DNA of 64,000 bases from DASXZH01 sp036502005. GTDB taxonomy: Bacteria; Armatimonadota; Fimbriimonadia; Fimbriimonadales; Fimbriimonadaceae. The stretch is taken from positions 1 through 64,000 of the forward strand of contig DASXZH010000028.1 of the NCBI GenBank assembly GCA_036502005.1, in the 5' to 3' direction. The translations under genes and the position numbers were made by a program. Below the pieces are notes generated by a model, which worked only from the letters and a program-made list of their open reading frames with translations, made no database searches and had not been told where the DNA came from. This document shows, piece by piece, positions 35,586 through 44,169 of this stretch (its first letter is position 1; the number at the start of each line of letters is the position of its first letter).

Positions 35586-35608
35586 TTCGAATCCTAGTCC
35601 GGCAGCCA
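35586..35608 (+). other. Candidate integrase attachment site: 3' end of a tRNA
   Basis: TTCGAATCCTAG followed by TCCGGCAGCCA looks like a tRNA T-loop, T-stem and acceptor end with CCA, on the plus strand. The 5' half of a tRNA is missing: nothing upstream pairs with the acceptor TCCGGCA. Tyrosine integrases often insert into the 3' end of a tRNA and leave such a copy beside the int gene, which ends 124 bases away. No second copy of the sequence was found elsewhere in the window. Confidence 0.5.
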
Positions 35609-35623
35609 CGCTTGCTTTTTCCC

Positions 35624-35935
35624 TTACACGAGCGCCAGGCACTCGTCAACACACTTCTTGCAAGTTTCCGCACAGCGGACGCAGGCTTCGTCATCGGGGT
35701 GTTTTTCGCACTCGGCGACGCAGGCCTGGCATGCTGCCGCACAGGCTTCGCAACCTGCCTCCGAATCACCTTCCAAGATATCAATGCAGTCCTGGCAAGC
35801 GCTAATGCATTCTCTGCAGGCGAGTAAACAGCCTTCCATTCCACGCTTGCCCAAGCAGGCTTCCTTGCAAACCTCGCATTCCTTGATACAAGCCTCGCAA
35901 GCCTTCGAACACGATGAAAATCGATCTTCCGCCAC
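35624..35935 (-). CDS. Cys-rich four-helix bundle copper-storage-like protein (DUF326/Csp)
   Basis: A 103-residue protein with many cysteines spaced as CxxxC or CxxC along helices: CSKACEACIKECEVCKEAC, CLLACRECISACQDC, CEACAAACQACVAECE and CVRCAETCKKCVDEC. This is the pattern of Csp-type proteins, in which a four-helix bundle stores many Cu(I) ions inside. No signal peptide is seen, so the Csp3-like cytoplasmic form is likely. It starts with GTG at 35935 with GAGGAG about 10 bases upstream. Lying just outside the putative attachment site, it belongs to the host chromosome or to the next element. Confidence 0.85.
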   Translation of the reverse strand: MAEDRFSSCSKACEACIKECEVCKEACLGKRGMEGCLLACRECISACQDCIDILEGDSEAGCEACAAACQACVAECEKHPDDEACVRCAETCKKCVDECLALV

Positions 35936-36219
35936 TTATCTGTTTCTCCTCTCAATAACTCTTCGAGTATGGCAAAGTTTTGGCCCAAGTCGCGGAAGCG
36001 GTAAAGTCCACAGGTCCGAGCCCCTGTTAGCCAACGCTAGACGGGCCCGGGTCCGAAAGCAGCCGTACACTCTAACTATTCGGAGCTAAGCGTTTTAAAG
36101 GCACTCACCGCGCCCAGATGTATTTTGAACCTGACTGCGCTAACTCACCCTTCATTCGTTAACGAAACAATCTGCGCTAATATTTGCTAAGGTTTATCGG
36201 CCACAATCATTTGGAGATC

Positions 36220-37524
36220 ATGAAAATTACTAAAACACTCGCCATCGCCGCGTTTGCTATCGTTTCAATGGCAGCATTTGCGCAAACACCAGCCAAAGAT
36301 GCCTTGAGTGCGATCAAGACTGCGACCAGCAACATACATACCGCTGCAGAATACAAAGCTGCACAGGATAACGCAAAAGGCATCGCAGAGCAGGCATTGA
36401 AAAACGTCGATCCTGCTTCGATAGACCCTAAGGACGCCTACGACTACGCGCAGCTTTACGATCGGTTAGGAGATCACAAGATCGTGTGCGATTTGGTGCA
36501 CAAATACCTCAGCACCAATCCGGGAGCCGACGATAAGTTTGATGCACAAATGCTGATGATGCAGTCGTGCAACGCTCTAAACGAGGGCGGAATGCTCGAA
36601 GATAGCCTCCATGTAACGACCCCCAACACTGCAAGGCAAGCGAGCCTGCTTGCAAGTTACGCGAACGGGGAGTTTCTGGAGACTATCGAAAAAACAAAGG
36701 GCCTGAAGGATGCGCTTCACACACTGGACGACGTTCAGGGAAAGATGATTTACGACGATCCGGCCAAGGTCGCTCCAGAACGATTAGAGAACTACAAGAA
36801 GATGCTTGCCCGCTCTAATGCCGATAAGCCTGATTACAAAATGCCCTCCGATGAGGAGCTTTTACCCAAGCTGCAAAAACAGATCGATACCCAGAATACA
36901 AGGTCGCAATTCGGCTTTGTGGAAGAGAAGGCTAACCTGTACTCGATAGCGAACCAGCAAAAGAAAGCCGTGGCTACAATCGATGCTTTTATTAAAGAGC
37001 ATCCGAATTATGCGGCTGCGACGACCAGTCGCAACTACTATATGCTGAAGGGTAACGTCGCCCCTGCCCTCCAATTCGACCGCGAGTATGGAGATTTTAA
37101 GAGCCTAGGGGATCTTAAAGGCAAAGTCGTAATAGTCGACTTTTTCGCCCACTGGTGCGGACCCTGCAAAGCGTCCTTTCCCGATGTTCGAAAGATGTAT
37201 GACGACCTTCATTCCAAGGGTCTTGAAATCGTAGCTGTGACGGGCTATCAAGGCTACTACGGCCAGCCGAGCAACAAGATGGCTCCGGCCGATGAATACG
37301 CAAAGATGGCGGACTTCGTTAAGGAACATAACATGGATTGGCCCGTAATCTTCTCGCCGGATGCAAACCATGGCGCATTCAACAAGGATTATGGAGTTTC
37401 TGGCATCCCAACCTCGATCCTGATCGGACGCGACGGCAAGGTCATCGCAACCGAGATCGGCTATGATCCCGATCAGTTCAAAGACTGGCGCGCGAAGGTG
37501 GAAAAAGCACTCGGCGGTTCCTAA
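36220..37524 (+). CDS. TlpA-like thioredoxin with N-terminal helical domain
   Basis: About 434 residues from the ATG at 36220, with TGGAG 4 bases before it. A signal peptide (LAIAAFAIVSMAAFAQ) comes first, then about 270 helical TPR-like residues, then a thioredoxin fold with FAHWCGPCKASF (Cys313, Cys316) and GIPTSILIGRDGKVIATEIG. So the domain order is the reverse of the TlpA-like protein at 26.6 kb. Family members reduce disulfides in exported proteins. A strong terminator follows. No partner gene is visible. Confidence 0.85.
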   Translation: MKITKTLAIAAFAIVSMAAFAQTPAKDALSAIKTATSNIHTAAEYKAAQDNAKGIAEQALKNVDPASIDPKDAYDYAQLYDRLGDHKIVCDLVHKYLSTNPGADDKFDAQMLMMQSCNALNEGGMLEDSLHVTTPNTARQASLLASYANGEFLETIEKTKGLKDALHTLDDVQGKMIYDDPAKVAPERLENYKKMLARSNADKPDYKMPSDEELLPKLQKQIDTQNTRSQFGFVEEKANLYSIANQQKKAVATIDAFIKEHPNYAAATTSRNYYMLKGNVAPALQFDREYGDFKSLGDLKGKVVIVDFFAHWCGPCKASFPDVRKMYDDLHSKGLEIVAVTGYQGYYGQPSNKMAPADEYAKMADFVKEHNMDWPVIFSPDANHGAFNKDYGVSGIPTSILIGRDGKVIATEIGYDPDQFKDWRAKVEKALGGS

Positions 37525-37534
37525 GAAGAATTGA

Positions 37535-37559
37535 GGGCGAGGGGAAGCTCGCCCTTTTT
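37535..37559 (+). terminator. Rho-independent terminator
   Basis: GGGCGAG at 37535-37541 pairs perfectly with CTCGCCC at 37548-37554 across a 6-base loop and is followed by five T (37555-37559). It ends the TlpA-like transcript, 10 bases after the stop. Confidence 0.85.
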
Positions 37560-37798
37560 ACCGTTTACCTCTGGCTTGCGCGGAGCTTTTTGGTGCCGCG
37601 ACCGGCTATCCGATCACCGAAAACGAGCGATGCGTGTGGTTTTTAGAGTTATTCGCTTGAAGTTAACGCCTTAAGTGCGCTTAGCTGTGGCGTTACCACC
37701 CTATATGAAGCATAGGAATTCCGTGCGAGGCGATGCAAACTAATTGAGCGCGTTTCCGCGAAAAAGCCCAAAGAATTTTAGAATTCGAGTTTCAGTGA

Positions 37799-37827
37799 TA
37801 TAATAGTTTTCAACAACTGTTGAAAAC
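37799..37827 (+). promoter_or_regulatory. -10 box and perfect palindromic operator of the AbiE-like pair
   Basis: TATAAT sits at 37799-37804; no good -35 is seen upstream. Starting two bases later, GTTTTCAACA (37806-37815) and its exact reverse complement TGTTGAAAAC (37818-37827) are separated by AC. The palindrome covers the expected start of transcription and ends 1 base before the ATG at 37829, so binding there would block transcription. AbiEi antitoxins repress their own operon by binding inverted repeats near the promoter, which fits. Confidence 0.65.
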
Positions 37828-37828
37828 A

Positions 37829-38857
37829 ATGCGCGCAATGAAACTCTTTGATGAACTTGAACAAATCGCTGCCAAGAAGCTTGTTGATATCCTCTCCTTC
37901 CTTGATGTTGCCGAGCTTGCTGGACCCGCAGGCCATCCCAATTGCGGCTGCGATTTCACACTAGCTTTTGGAGACACCCTCCTCGTATGCGAAGTTAAAG
38001 CTCAACTATGGCCGAACCAGCTTCCCTCAGTAGCGCACTCCCTTTGGGAGTATTGCCGAAAGAATACAAACCTCTGTGTTCCCGTGGTGATATCACCGAG
38101 CATTTCTCAACGGTCCTCAGAGCTTTGCCGCGAATTGGGAATCAACTGGGCAGACTTCGCCGGAAACTGTCACATTCAGTTTGGAAACATCCTGATACAT
38201 GTTGAAGGTAAGAAAGGGGAGCAAAGGGCGATCCGAGGAACGTCATCGCTTTACACGCCCCGTGCATCAAGGATCGTTCATGCTCTTCTGCTCGCGCCTC
38301 AGCGATGGTGGAAAGTAACGGACCTAGTCCAACAAACGCAGGTGAGTTTAGGTCAAGTTTCTAACGTGCGCAAGCTGCTTGTCCGGCATGCCTTCGCTGA
38401 GGCGGGCGCAGCCGGTATTAGACTCACAGAGCCAAGGCGACTTCTCCTCGATTGGGCCAGTAACTACCCCCCTAAGCGAGTAGCTCGGCGATACTATTTT
38501 CTCAAGAAGCCTAGCGATCTGGTACGGGCCGTGGAGACGAATCTCTCCTCCTATGCATTAACAGAGATGGCAGCCGCCGACCGTTACGCACCCTATACTC
38601 GGTATCAGAGCGTCGCCTTTTACGTTTCCGAGTGGCAGTTCGGCTTCGAGAAGGCTTTGGATCTCAGGCCCGCCGAAAACACTGCTAATGTGACGATATA
38701 CGAGGACGCTAACGGCCTTCTTTTCTCAGAAAGGAGTGGTGAGGTTTCTCTAGCCTCACCAATCCTGACATACCTGGACCTGACAAAGCTTGGAGGGCGC
38801 GGACAGGACGCCGCCGATCACCTGTTGGAGTCCTCAATCGTTACTAGGTGGTCATGA
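37829..38857 (+). CDS. AbiEi-family antitoxin with PD-(D/E)XK-like N-terminal domain
   Basis: About 342 residues. The N-terminal 130 residues look like a restriction-type fold: Asp42 in GCDFTLAF, then LLVCEVKAQLWPNQ with Glu55, Lys57 and Gln64, and a conserved INWADFAGN. A winged helix follows (RASRIVHALLLAPQRWWKVT, QQTQVSLGQVSNVRKLLVR) and then the usual C-terminal domain with YAPYTRYQSVAFYV. Proteins of this layout are listed as type IV AbiEi antitoxins and pair with a nucleotidyltransferase. The start is uncertain: ATG at 37829 or 37838, or TTG at 37820; none has a Shine-Dalgarno, which suits a nearly leaderless transcript from the promoter at 37799. The palindrome upstream is its likely binding site. 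Confidence 0.7.
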   Translation: MRAMKLFDELEQIAAKKLVDILSFLDVAELAGPAGHPNCGCDFTLAFGDTLLVCEVKAQLWPNQLPSVAHSLWEYCRKNTNLCVPVVISPSISQRSSELCRELGINWADFAGNCHIQFGNILIHVEGKKGEQRAIRGTSSLYTPRASRIVHALLLAPQRWWKVTDLVQQTQVSLGQVSNVRKLLVRHAFAEAGAAGIRLTEPRRLLLDWASNYPPKRVARRYYFLKKPSDLVRAVETNLSSYALTEMAAADRYAPYTRYQSVAFYVSEWQFGFEKALDLRPAENTANVTIYEDANGLLFSERSGEVSLASPILTYLDLTKLGGRGQDAADHLLESSIVTRWS

Positions 38858-39645
38858 GGCGCGAGGAAGCAGATTCGCTCCAATTCGCTGCCACATATAA
38901 AGCGCTGGCAGAAGTTGCAGAGATCCTTGATGACTTTGACGGTGCAGTCATCGCCGGAGGAACAGTCCCCTTTCTTTTGGTTCCTCAGGAGGAAGAACCT
39001 CACGAAGGCACGGTAGACATTGACGTCGTACTTGATGCTGTCAATCTTCGGGGCGGTTCCGAACTGACGCTCCACGAGATACTGGAGCGCCGTCTTTTTG
39101 CCCAGGACACGAGACGGCCATATCGATATTCCAAGGCCATTCAGATCGAAGGTCAGAGTCGAGAAGTCTTAATAGAACTGCTAGGAGGAGGAACTCCGCC
39201 CGCAGGTGGTCTTAGGCGCATCGCCCATGAAGATGTATGGGTTAGCGTAATCGAAGGCATGGAAATCGCGCTGATTGATCCGATAGCAACGTCCGTTGCT
39301 ACCGATTGTTCCGTCCGGGTGGCCTCGATATCGGGTTTTTGCGCCATGAAGGCTGTTGGGCTTGAGCGAAGGGAAGACGCGAAAAAGGCTAAGGACGCAT
39401 ATGATATCGTCTACTGTCTCCGGAACTATACCGGCGGTGTGGATGCGATAGCGCATGAAATCCTGAAGCGCCTACCACAGCCAATTCTCGAAAACGCCAT
39501 CAGATTACTGACTGCTCAGTTTGCATCCCAATACGCTCTCGGTCCAAACGCCTATGCTCAACGGGCAACGAGCGAAGAACTAGGGGCAAGCATGCGCAGA
39601 GAAGCATTTGAGTACGTAAACGACCTTCTCGACCGCCTGCCGTAA
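38854..39645 (+). CDS. AbiEii-like nucleotidyltransferase toxin
   Basis: About 263 residues from the ATG at 38854, which overlaps the antitoxin stop as ATGA; a GTG at 38848 is possible. The fold motif of polymerase-beta nucleotidyltransferases is seen as AVIAGGTVPFLLVP (Gly-Gly loop) and HEGTVDIDVVLDAV, with Asp-x-Asp. The later RVASISGFCAMKAVGLERREDAKKAKDAYDIVYCL piece (residues about 155-190) is the usual AbiEii C-terminal block. Toxins of this type block growth by modifying tRNA or another target with nucleotides. With the upstream gene it forms a type IV-like toxin-antitoxin or phage exclusion pair. Confidence 0.75.
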   Translation: MRREEADSLQFAATYKALAEVAEILDDFDGAVIAGGTVPFLLVPQEEEPHEGTVDIDVVLDAVNLRGGSELTLHEILERRLFAQDTRRPYRYSKAIQIEGQSREVLIELLGGGTPPAGGLRRIAHEDVWVSVIEGMEIALIDPIATSVATDCSVRVASISGFCAMKAVGLERREDAKKAKDAYDIVYCLRNYTGGVDAIAHEILKRLPQPILENAIRLLTAQFASQYALGPNAYAQRATSEELGASMRREAFEYVNDLLDRLP

Positions 39646-39758
39646 GTTGGGGTACCCTGACGGTCGGCCTGCAAGGGTATTCTCGACTGGGATGGGGAGA
39701 CTCCAAGTTGGGACATTCTGGGAAGCAGAAACTGTTGGCGCCCGACGGAGGTTCGCCC

Positions 39759-40811
39759 ATGACTGAGTTGCCTCCGGCGATTAAAGATGCTTCTGCCTGG
39801 CTTGGCCCCGATCTCGCAAAAAGTCAGGACTGGATCGAAAATCTGTCCCCCGCCGAACTAGCCGAGATCGAAGCGGCGAGCCGCAAACTAGCGGAGGAGG
39901 ACGTAGACTGGACGCGCTTCGAAGCCGCAGATTTCCCACTTCCGACACTCCAACCACGGCTGGAACGCTTAAGCCAGCGGTTATTGGAAGGCCGCGGCTT
40001 TGCGCTCCTGCGAAGTTTGCCGGTCGAACAATGGGGCAGACGCCTCTCAGCGATTGCGTTTTTGGGCATCGGGCGGCACTTGGGAGCTTTACGCCCGCAA
40101 AATCGGGACGGCCACCTCCTCGGCCACGTGAGGGACCTTGGGCTGTCGACCGACGATCCGAACGTGCGTCTCTACCAGACCCACGACCGGCAACATTACC
40201 ACACCGATTCCTGCGACATCGTCGGCCTTTTATGCTTGCAAACCGCGCAATCTGGGGGACTCTCGAGTCTCGTCAGCTCCACAACCCTCTTCAACCAAAT
40301 GCGCGCGCGCCGGCCGGACCTAGCGCAGGTGTTGTTCGAACCGATCGAGTCCGACCGTCGGGGAGAAGTCCCAGCCGGGCAGTTGCCTTACTTCCGTATC
40401 CCGGTGTTCAACTGGTATGAAGGGCTGCTTACCACGATCTACCAGCGGAGCTACATCGAATCGGCGCGCCGTTTCGAGAAAGTGCCGACTCTAACTCCAG
40501 AACAAATTGAAGCGCTCGATTTGTTTGATCAACTTTCGGACGATCCGACGCTGAACCTGCAAATGGAACTGCGAGTCGGTGACATTCAGCTTGTGCATAA
40601 CCACCCGCTTCTGCATGATCGAACCGCATTCAAAGACTGGCCCGAACCCGAGCGTCGCCGGCACCTGTTGCGCCTATGGCTGGCCCCGGAAAATGCTCGG
40701 CCACTGCCCTCCGTTTTTGCCGAACGTTATGGATCGGTCGTCCCAGGCGACCGCGGCGGCATTTCGGTTCCCGGAATGCGGTTTACGGTTCCGTGGCCTG
40801 AAGAGGTCTAG
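39759..40811 (+). CDS. TauD/TfdA-family Fe(II)/2-oxoglutarate dioxygenase
   Basis: About 350 residues from the ATG at 39759, with GGAGG 7 bases upstream. The iron-binding facial triad is seen as HYHTDSCD (His-x-Asp) and the far His in VHNHPLLHDRTAF; the Arg that binds 2-oxoglutarate is in RRHLLRLWLAPE. The N-terminal half has the GFALLRSLPVE lead-in of the family. The substrate is unknown: related enzymes hydroxylate taurine, amino acids or small organic acids. It stands alone on the plus strand without a transporter. Confidence 0.85.
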   Translation: MTELPPAIKDASAWLGPDLAKSQDWIENLSPAELAEIEAASRKLAEEDVDWTRFEAADFPLPTLQPRLERLSQRLLEGRGFALLRSLPVEQWGRRLSAIAFLGIGRHLGALRPQNRDGHLLGHVRDLGLSTDDPNVRLYQTHDRQHYHTDSCDIVGLLCLQTAQSGGLSSLVSSTTLFNQMRARRPDLAQVLFEPIESDRRGEVPAGQLPYFRIPVFNWYEGLLTTIYQRSYIESARRFEKVPTLTPEQIEALDLFDQLSDDPTLNLQMELRVGDIQLVHNHPLLHDRTAFKDWPEPERRRHLLRLWLAPENARPLPSVFAERYGSVVPGDRGGISVPGMRFTVPWPEEV

Positions 40812-40931
40812 CTTAGAACCAATAGCAAGTAAACGGTAAACAGGAAGCGGGGACGGAACTTCTTGCAATAAAGGTCTGTACCTGTTAAACAGCGCTTAGC
40901 CGATGGTCACTAGAGCCAAGGCGGAAATTTC

Positions 40932-41474
40932 ATGCCTGCCATTCACCTTGCATTCTTGATCGCCGTTTCAATGGCGCCGCGGGCTGCCCAGACTAGCGTC
41001 CCGGACCCCGGAGCAGCTTGGGTGGGCACTACCGCCAAGACGGTTTCGCTTAAGAACGGGGATGGCAAAGATGTCGACCTCAATAAGGAGTTTGGCAAGC
41101 ACCCGGTAGTGATCGTCTTCTACCGTGGCATTTGGTGACCGTTTTGCCATCGCCAACTCGGTGAGTTGGGCAAACGCGAAAAGGAACTCGAGGATTCGAA
41201 GGCGACAGTGTATGCCATCTCCAATGAACCTGCGGAAAAACAGAAGCAGATGCGAGCTTCCGAGAAGCTCGGCAGCGCTTTCGTGTTTCTGTCGGACCCG
41301 GATGCAAAAATGGCCTCGCTTTACGCAGGCAAATATCCACAGGGCTACCTCAAGCCGGCAACCATCGTTGTGGGAAAAGACGGGAAAATCACGTTTGCCT
41401 CGGCCGTGGATGACTTCAAAGTCCGCCCTTCAGCGGATGTTGTCCTAAAAGAAGTGTTGGCCTTCGGGAAATAG
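40932..41474 (+). CDS. Selenocysteine-containing peroxiredoxin-like protein (TGA at the catalytic Cys)
   Basis: The frame reads through one in-frame TGA at 41136-41138, giving 180 residues. The protein has a short signal-like N-terminus (AIHLAFLIAVSMAPRAAQ), then VVIVFYRGIW-U-PFCHRQLGELGKRE and the rest of an AhpC/TSA redoxin (FVFLSDPDAKMASLYAGKYP, TIVVGKDGKITFAS). In relatives the sequence is FYRG.WCPFC, so the TGA replaces exactly the first, peroxidatic cysteine (position 69, partner Cys72). A stem-loop of SECIS type follows at once (41140-41176). The frame stays open and well conserved on both sides of the TGA, which argues against a simple pseudogene. UxxC-type Prx-like selenoproteins are a known bacterial group. 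Whether SelA, SelB and SelC exist in this genome cannot be seen here. Confidence 0.75.
41140..41176 (+). promoter_or_regulatory. Bacterial SECIS-type hairpin after the in-frame TGA
   Basis: Apical stem CCAACTC (41153-41159) pairs perfectly with GAGTTGG (41163-41169) around a 3-base loop GGT that starts with G. Below it CGTTTTGC (41140-41147) pairs with GCAAACG (41170-41176) with one unpaired T. The 41148-41152 bases form a 5' bulge. The loop begins 21 bases after the TGA, inside the 16-37 range known for bacterial SECIS elements. SelB would bind it to insert selenocysteine. Confidence 0.7.
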
Positions 41475-41590
41475 AAGGGGGCGAGAAAGATTATCGATTG
41501 GTTAAGCTTTAGCAACTAACGGGCATGCGTAAGCTCGGGTACCCCTAAAATTGCTTGCGCATTTACCTATATGCAAAGCCAATTCAAGTG

Positions 41591-43959
41591 ATGAAAACCA
41601 AAACCATTCTGTCCCTCGTTCTTACTCCTGCTTTACTGTTTGCTCAAGCTCAACGAGACCAACCAGGTTGGTCTGCCGATCACAAGCACTACCGCTTACC
41701 CAATGGATGGAGCGTTTCGCCGGTAGGCAACAGCATCGATTTGCCAGGCGACATGCCGGTCGAAATTAAGCTCTCCTCGGATGGAAAATCGGCATACGTA
41801 ATCACTTCCGGATATCACGATCTCTCTCTGAACAAAATCGACCTCGCCTCCATGAGCATTTCAGCAACGAAACCGCTGAACAAGTGCTGGGCGGGTCTTG
41901 TTGAAGCAAAGCCTGGCGAATGGTGGGTTTCAGCAGGGCAGCAGGCCGCTGGTGGAGCTTCAATTTTCAAGCTATCCGGCACCGATCTTTCCCCGTTGGG
42001 CGATGTTGAAAGCCCCAAGCAAGTTACAAAACCGTATGTTGCCGGAATGACGTTAGGCTCAGACGGCAATGTTTACGCGCTTAACATTCAAACCGACCAG
42101 ATACTGGCCTATGACAAGGATGGTCACTTCCTTCAGGTTGCGAACACCGCCTATCGGCCGTTCCGGATCACGGAGATGCCCGACCATCAAACCCTGGCGG
42201 TGGCGAACTGGGGCGACTGCTCGATCTCTTTCTACAGCGAGTTCGACCTCCAAGTAGTTGGCCGCGTCACTGTCGGTCCGCATCCCGCCGCGCTTGCCGC
42301 GGCTCACGATGGAAGGCTCTTCGTAGCTAATGCCGCGGATCGCACCGTAAGTGTCGTGAACGACCACAAGGTCACGGAAACGATAAGAACCGGAGTCGAC
42401 CTTCCCCAGAACGTCGGCTCAACGCCGTTATCTTTAGCCCTCGACGAGCCCGCTGGACGGCTCTACGTGGCCGATGCCGGTGACAACTGTATCACCGTCG
42501 TCGACATCAGCAGACCAGGCCGCTCTAAGGCAATCGGCTTGATTCCAACGGATCGATACCCTTCGGAAATCGCACTTTCGCCAGATCGCAAAACGCTCTT
42601 GGTTGCTACCGCCAAAGGGCTTTACGGCCCCAACGCAACGGCAGAGACCCGCGCCGCCGATAAAACCAAGAAAGCGCCTTACACTTATATCGGCCGCCAG
42701 CTTCAAGGCAAGCTCTACGCGATCGCTATTCCGAGTTCTAAGGACCTTACCGATCTAACTCATCAAGCGGTGGCAAACGTTGTCCACTCCGACGGCGGAA
42801 TCGGAGCGGACGCCAAGGCCGATGCCATGGCAGCTATCAAAAAGATCAAACACGTTATTTATGTGATTAGGGAGAACCGGACTTACGACCAGGTGATGGG
42901 TGATATTCCTCAAGGAAATGGTGCCCAAGCCTTACGTTCTTTGGCGAGAAAGTTACGCCCAATGGCCACGCGCTAGCAAACCAGTTCACCCTGCTGGACA
43001 ACCTTTACACCGATGGCGAAGTAAGCCAGGTTGGCCACCAGTGGACGGACAGCGCATACGCCAACGATTACACTGAAAAGCAGTGGATCCTTTCCTATGG
43101 CGATCATGGCGAGGTCAAGAGTGACACCAGATTAACGGCAAACCCAGAATACATCTGGACCTTGGCTCGGAAGCATGGCGTTAGCGAGAGGGTCTACGGC
43201 GAGTACGTAAACCTCCAGGAAGACCACGACTCAGCATCTGCCGACTTCTCAAATCGCCTTGAGCAGATGAACTACAGCCAAGAAGCTGAGGACGTTTTCG
43301 CAAAAGGTGGACGCGATCCGGAGAAGGTCGCCGTTCTCCTGAAAGAAATGCACCGGGCCGAACAGACCGGCAAATGGCCCGGCCTCATGGTCATTGCCCT
43401 TCCTGAAGACCATACGCGAGGTTTCGCGGGTGGAAAACTCACGCCGTTCGCCATGGTCGGCTCGAACGACCAAGCGGTGGGCAAGCTGATAGACAGTGTT
43501 AGCCACTCGAAGTTTTGGGATTCCACTGCTATCTTTATCATCGAAGACGATGCCCAGGACGGCCCCGACCACGTCGATTCTCACCGCACGGAAGGCTTTC
43601 TCATTAGCCCCTATACCAAGCGTCATGCCGTGGACAGCACCCATTACACAACCTCCTCTATGCTCCATACGATGGAAATGATGCTGGGACTGCCCCCGAT
43701 GACGGAATACGATGCAACTGCGACCCCAATGTTCGGCTGCCTTCAATCGAAGGCCGATACCACGCCGTTTACGTTGCTTCCCCCGGGCGTCGATTTGAAC
43801 CAAAAGAACCCAACGGTGGGCGCGTTGGCCAAGCGGTCAAAGAAGCTTCGCTTCGCCAGAGTCGACGAGAACGACCCTGACGTGTTTAATCGCCTCCTTT
43901 GGGATGGGCTCAAGCCTGGAATCCCTTATCCCATGCCAAAGGTCTCACAGCAAAAGTGA
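41591..43959 (+). pseudogene. YncE-like beta-propeller / phosphoesterase bifunctional protein, one frameshift
   Basis: The first part, from the ATG at 41591, has a signal peptide (LSLVLTPALLFAQAQ) and a YncE-type propeller (LFVANAADRTVSVVND, RLYVADAGDNCITVVD, ALSPDRKTLLVATAKGLYG). It then enters an alkaline phosphatase superfamily phosphoesterase (KHVIYVIRENRTYDQVMGDI). Near 42923 one base is missing: GGT-GCC should read GGT-GAC-CCA, and the frame changes to SLTFFGEKVTPNGHAL, continuing to 43959 (AIFIIEDDAQDGPDHVDSHR, GFLISPYTKR, STHYTTSSMLHTMEMMLGLP). With one base restored it would be 789 residues, a usual size for this fusion. It is either a recent pseudogene or a sequence error; the rest is intact and well conserved. 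Confidence 0.8.
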
Positions 43960-44128
43960 ATTCGAACTTAAGAAATCTTGACGCAAGTTCCTGCATTAAA
44001 TAATTTCAAACTGCTTCAGGTCAGCGTTATGGGCGAACAAGGCGGCCGAGGAACTACATGATGTGCGCCGCAAACAGGTGGTGACACAGCGACGCCGTCG
44101 ACTTGATAAAGCACGGCAGTTCAATAAA

Positions 44129-44157
44129 GAAGGGCTCTAGAATCGAGCCCTTCTTTT
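44129..44157. terminator. Bidirectional terminator between convergent genes
   Basis: GAAGGGCTC (44129-44137) pairs perfectly with GAGCCCTTC (44145-44153) across a 7-base loop and is followed by four T on the plus strand. On the minus strand the tail is TTTATTG, so it can stop both the phosphoesterase gene and the ferritin-like gene, whose stop is 13 bases away. Confidence 0.75.
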
Positions 44158-44169
44158 AATGCACTTGAG

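Noticed and set aside
35520..35608. A complete tRNA gene
   Set aside because: Only the 3' quarter fits; there is no matching 5' acceptor arm, D-arm or anticodon arm.
41136..41138. The TGA as an ordinary nonsense mutation making a pseudogene
   Set aside because: It falls exactly on the catalytic Cys codon, the frame is clean on both sides and a well-formed SECIS-type hairpin follows at the right distance. I keep the pseudogene option open but think it less likely.
42900..42980. Programmed frameshift in the YncE/phosphoesterase gene
   Set aside because: No slippery heptamer or downstream structure is seen, and one missing base restores the family sequence exactly.
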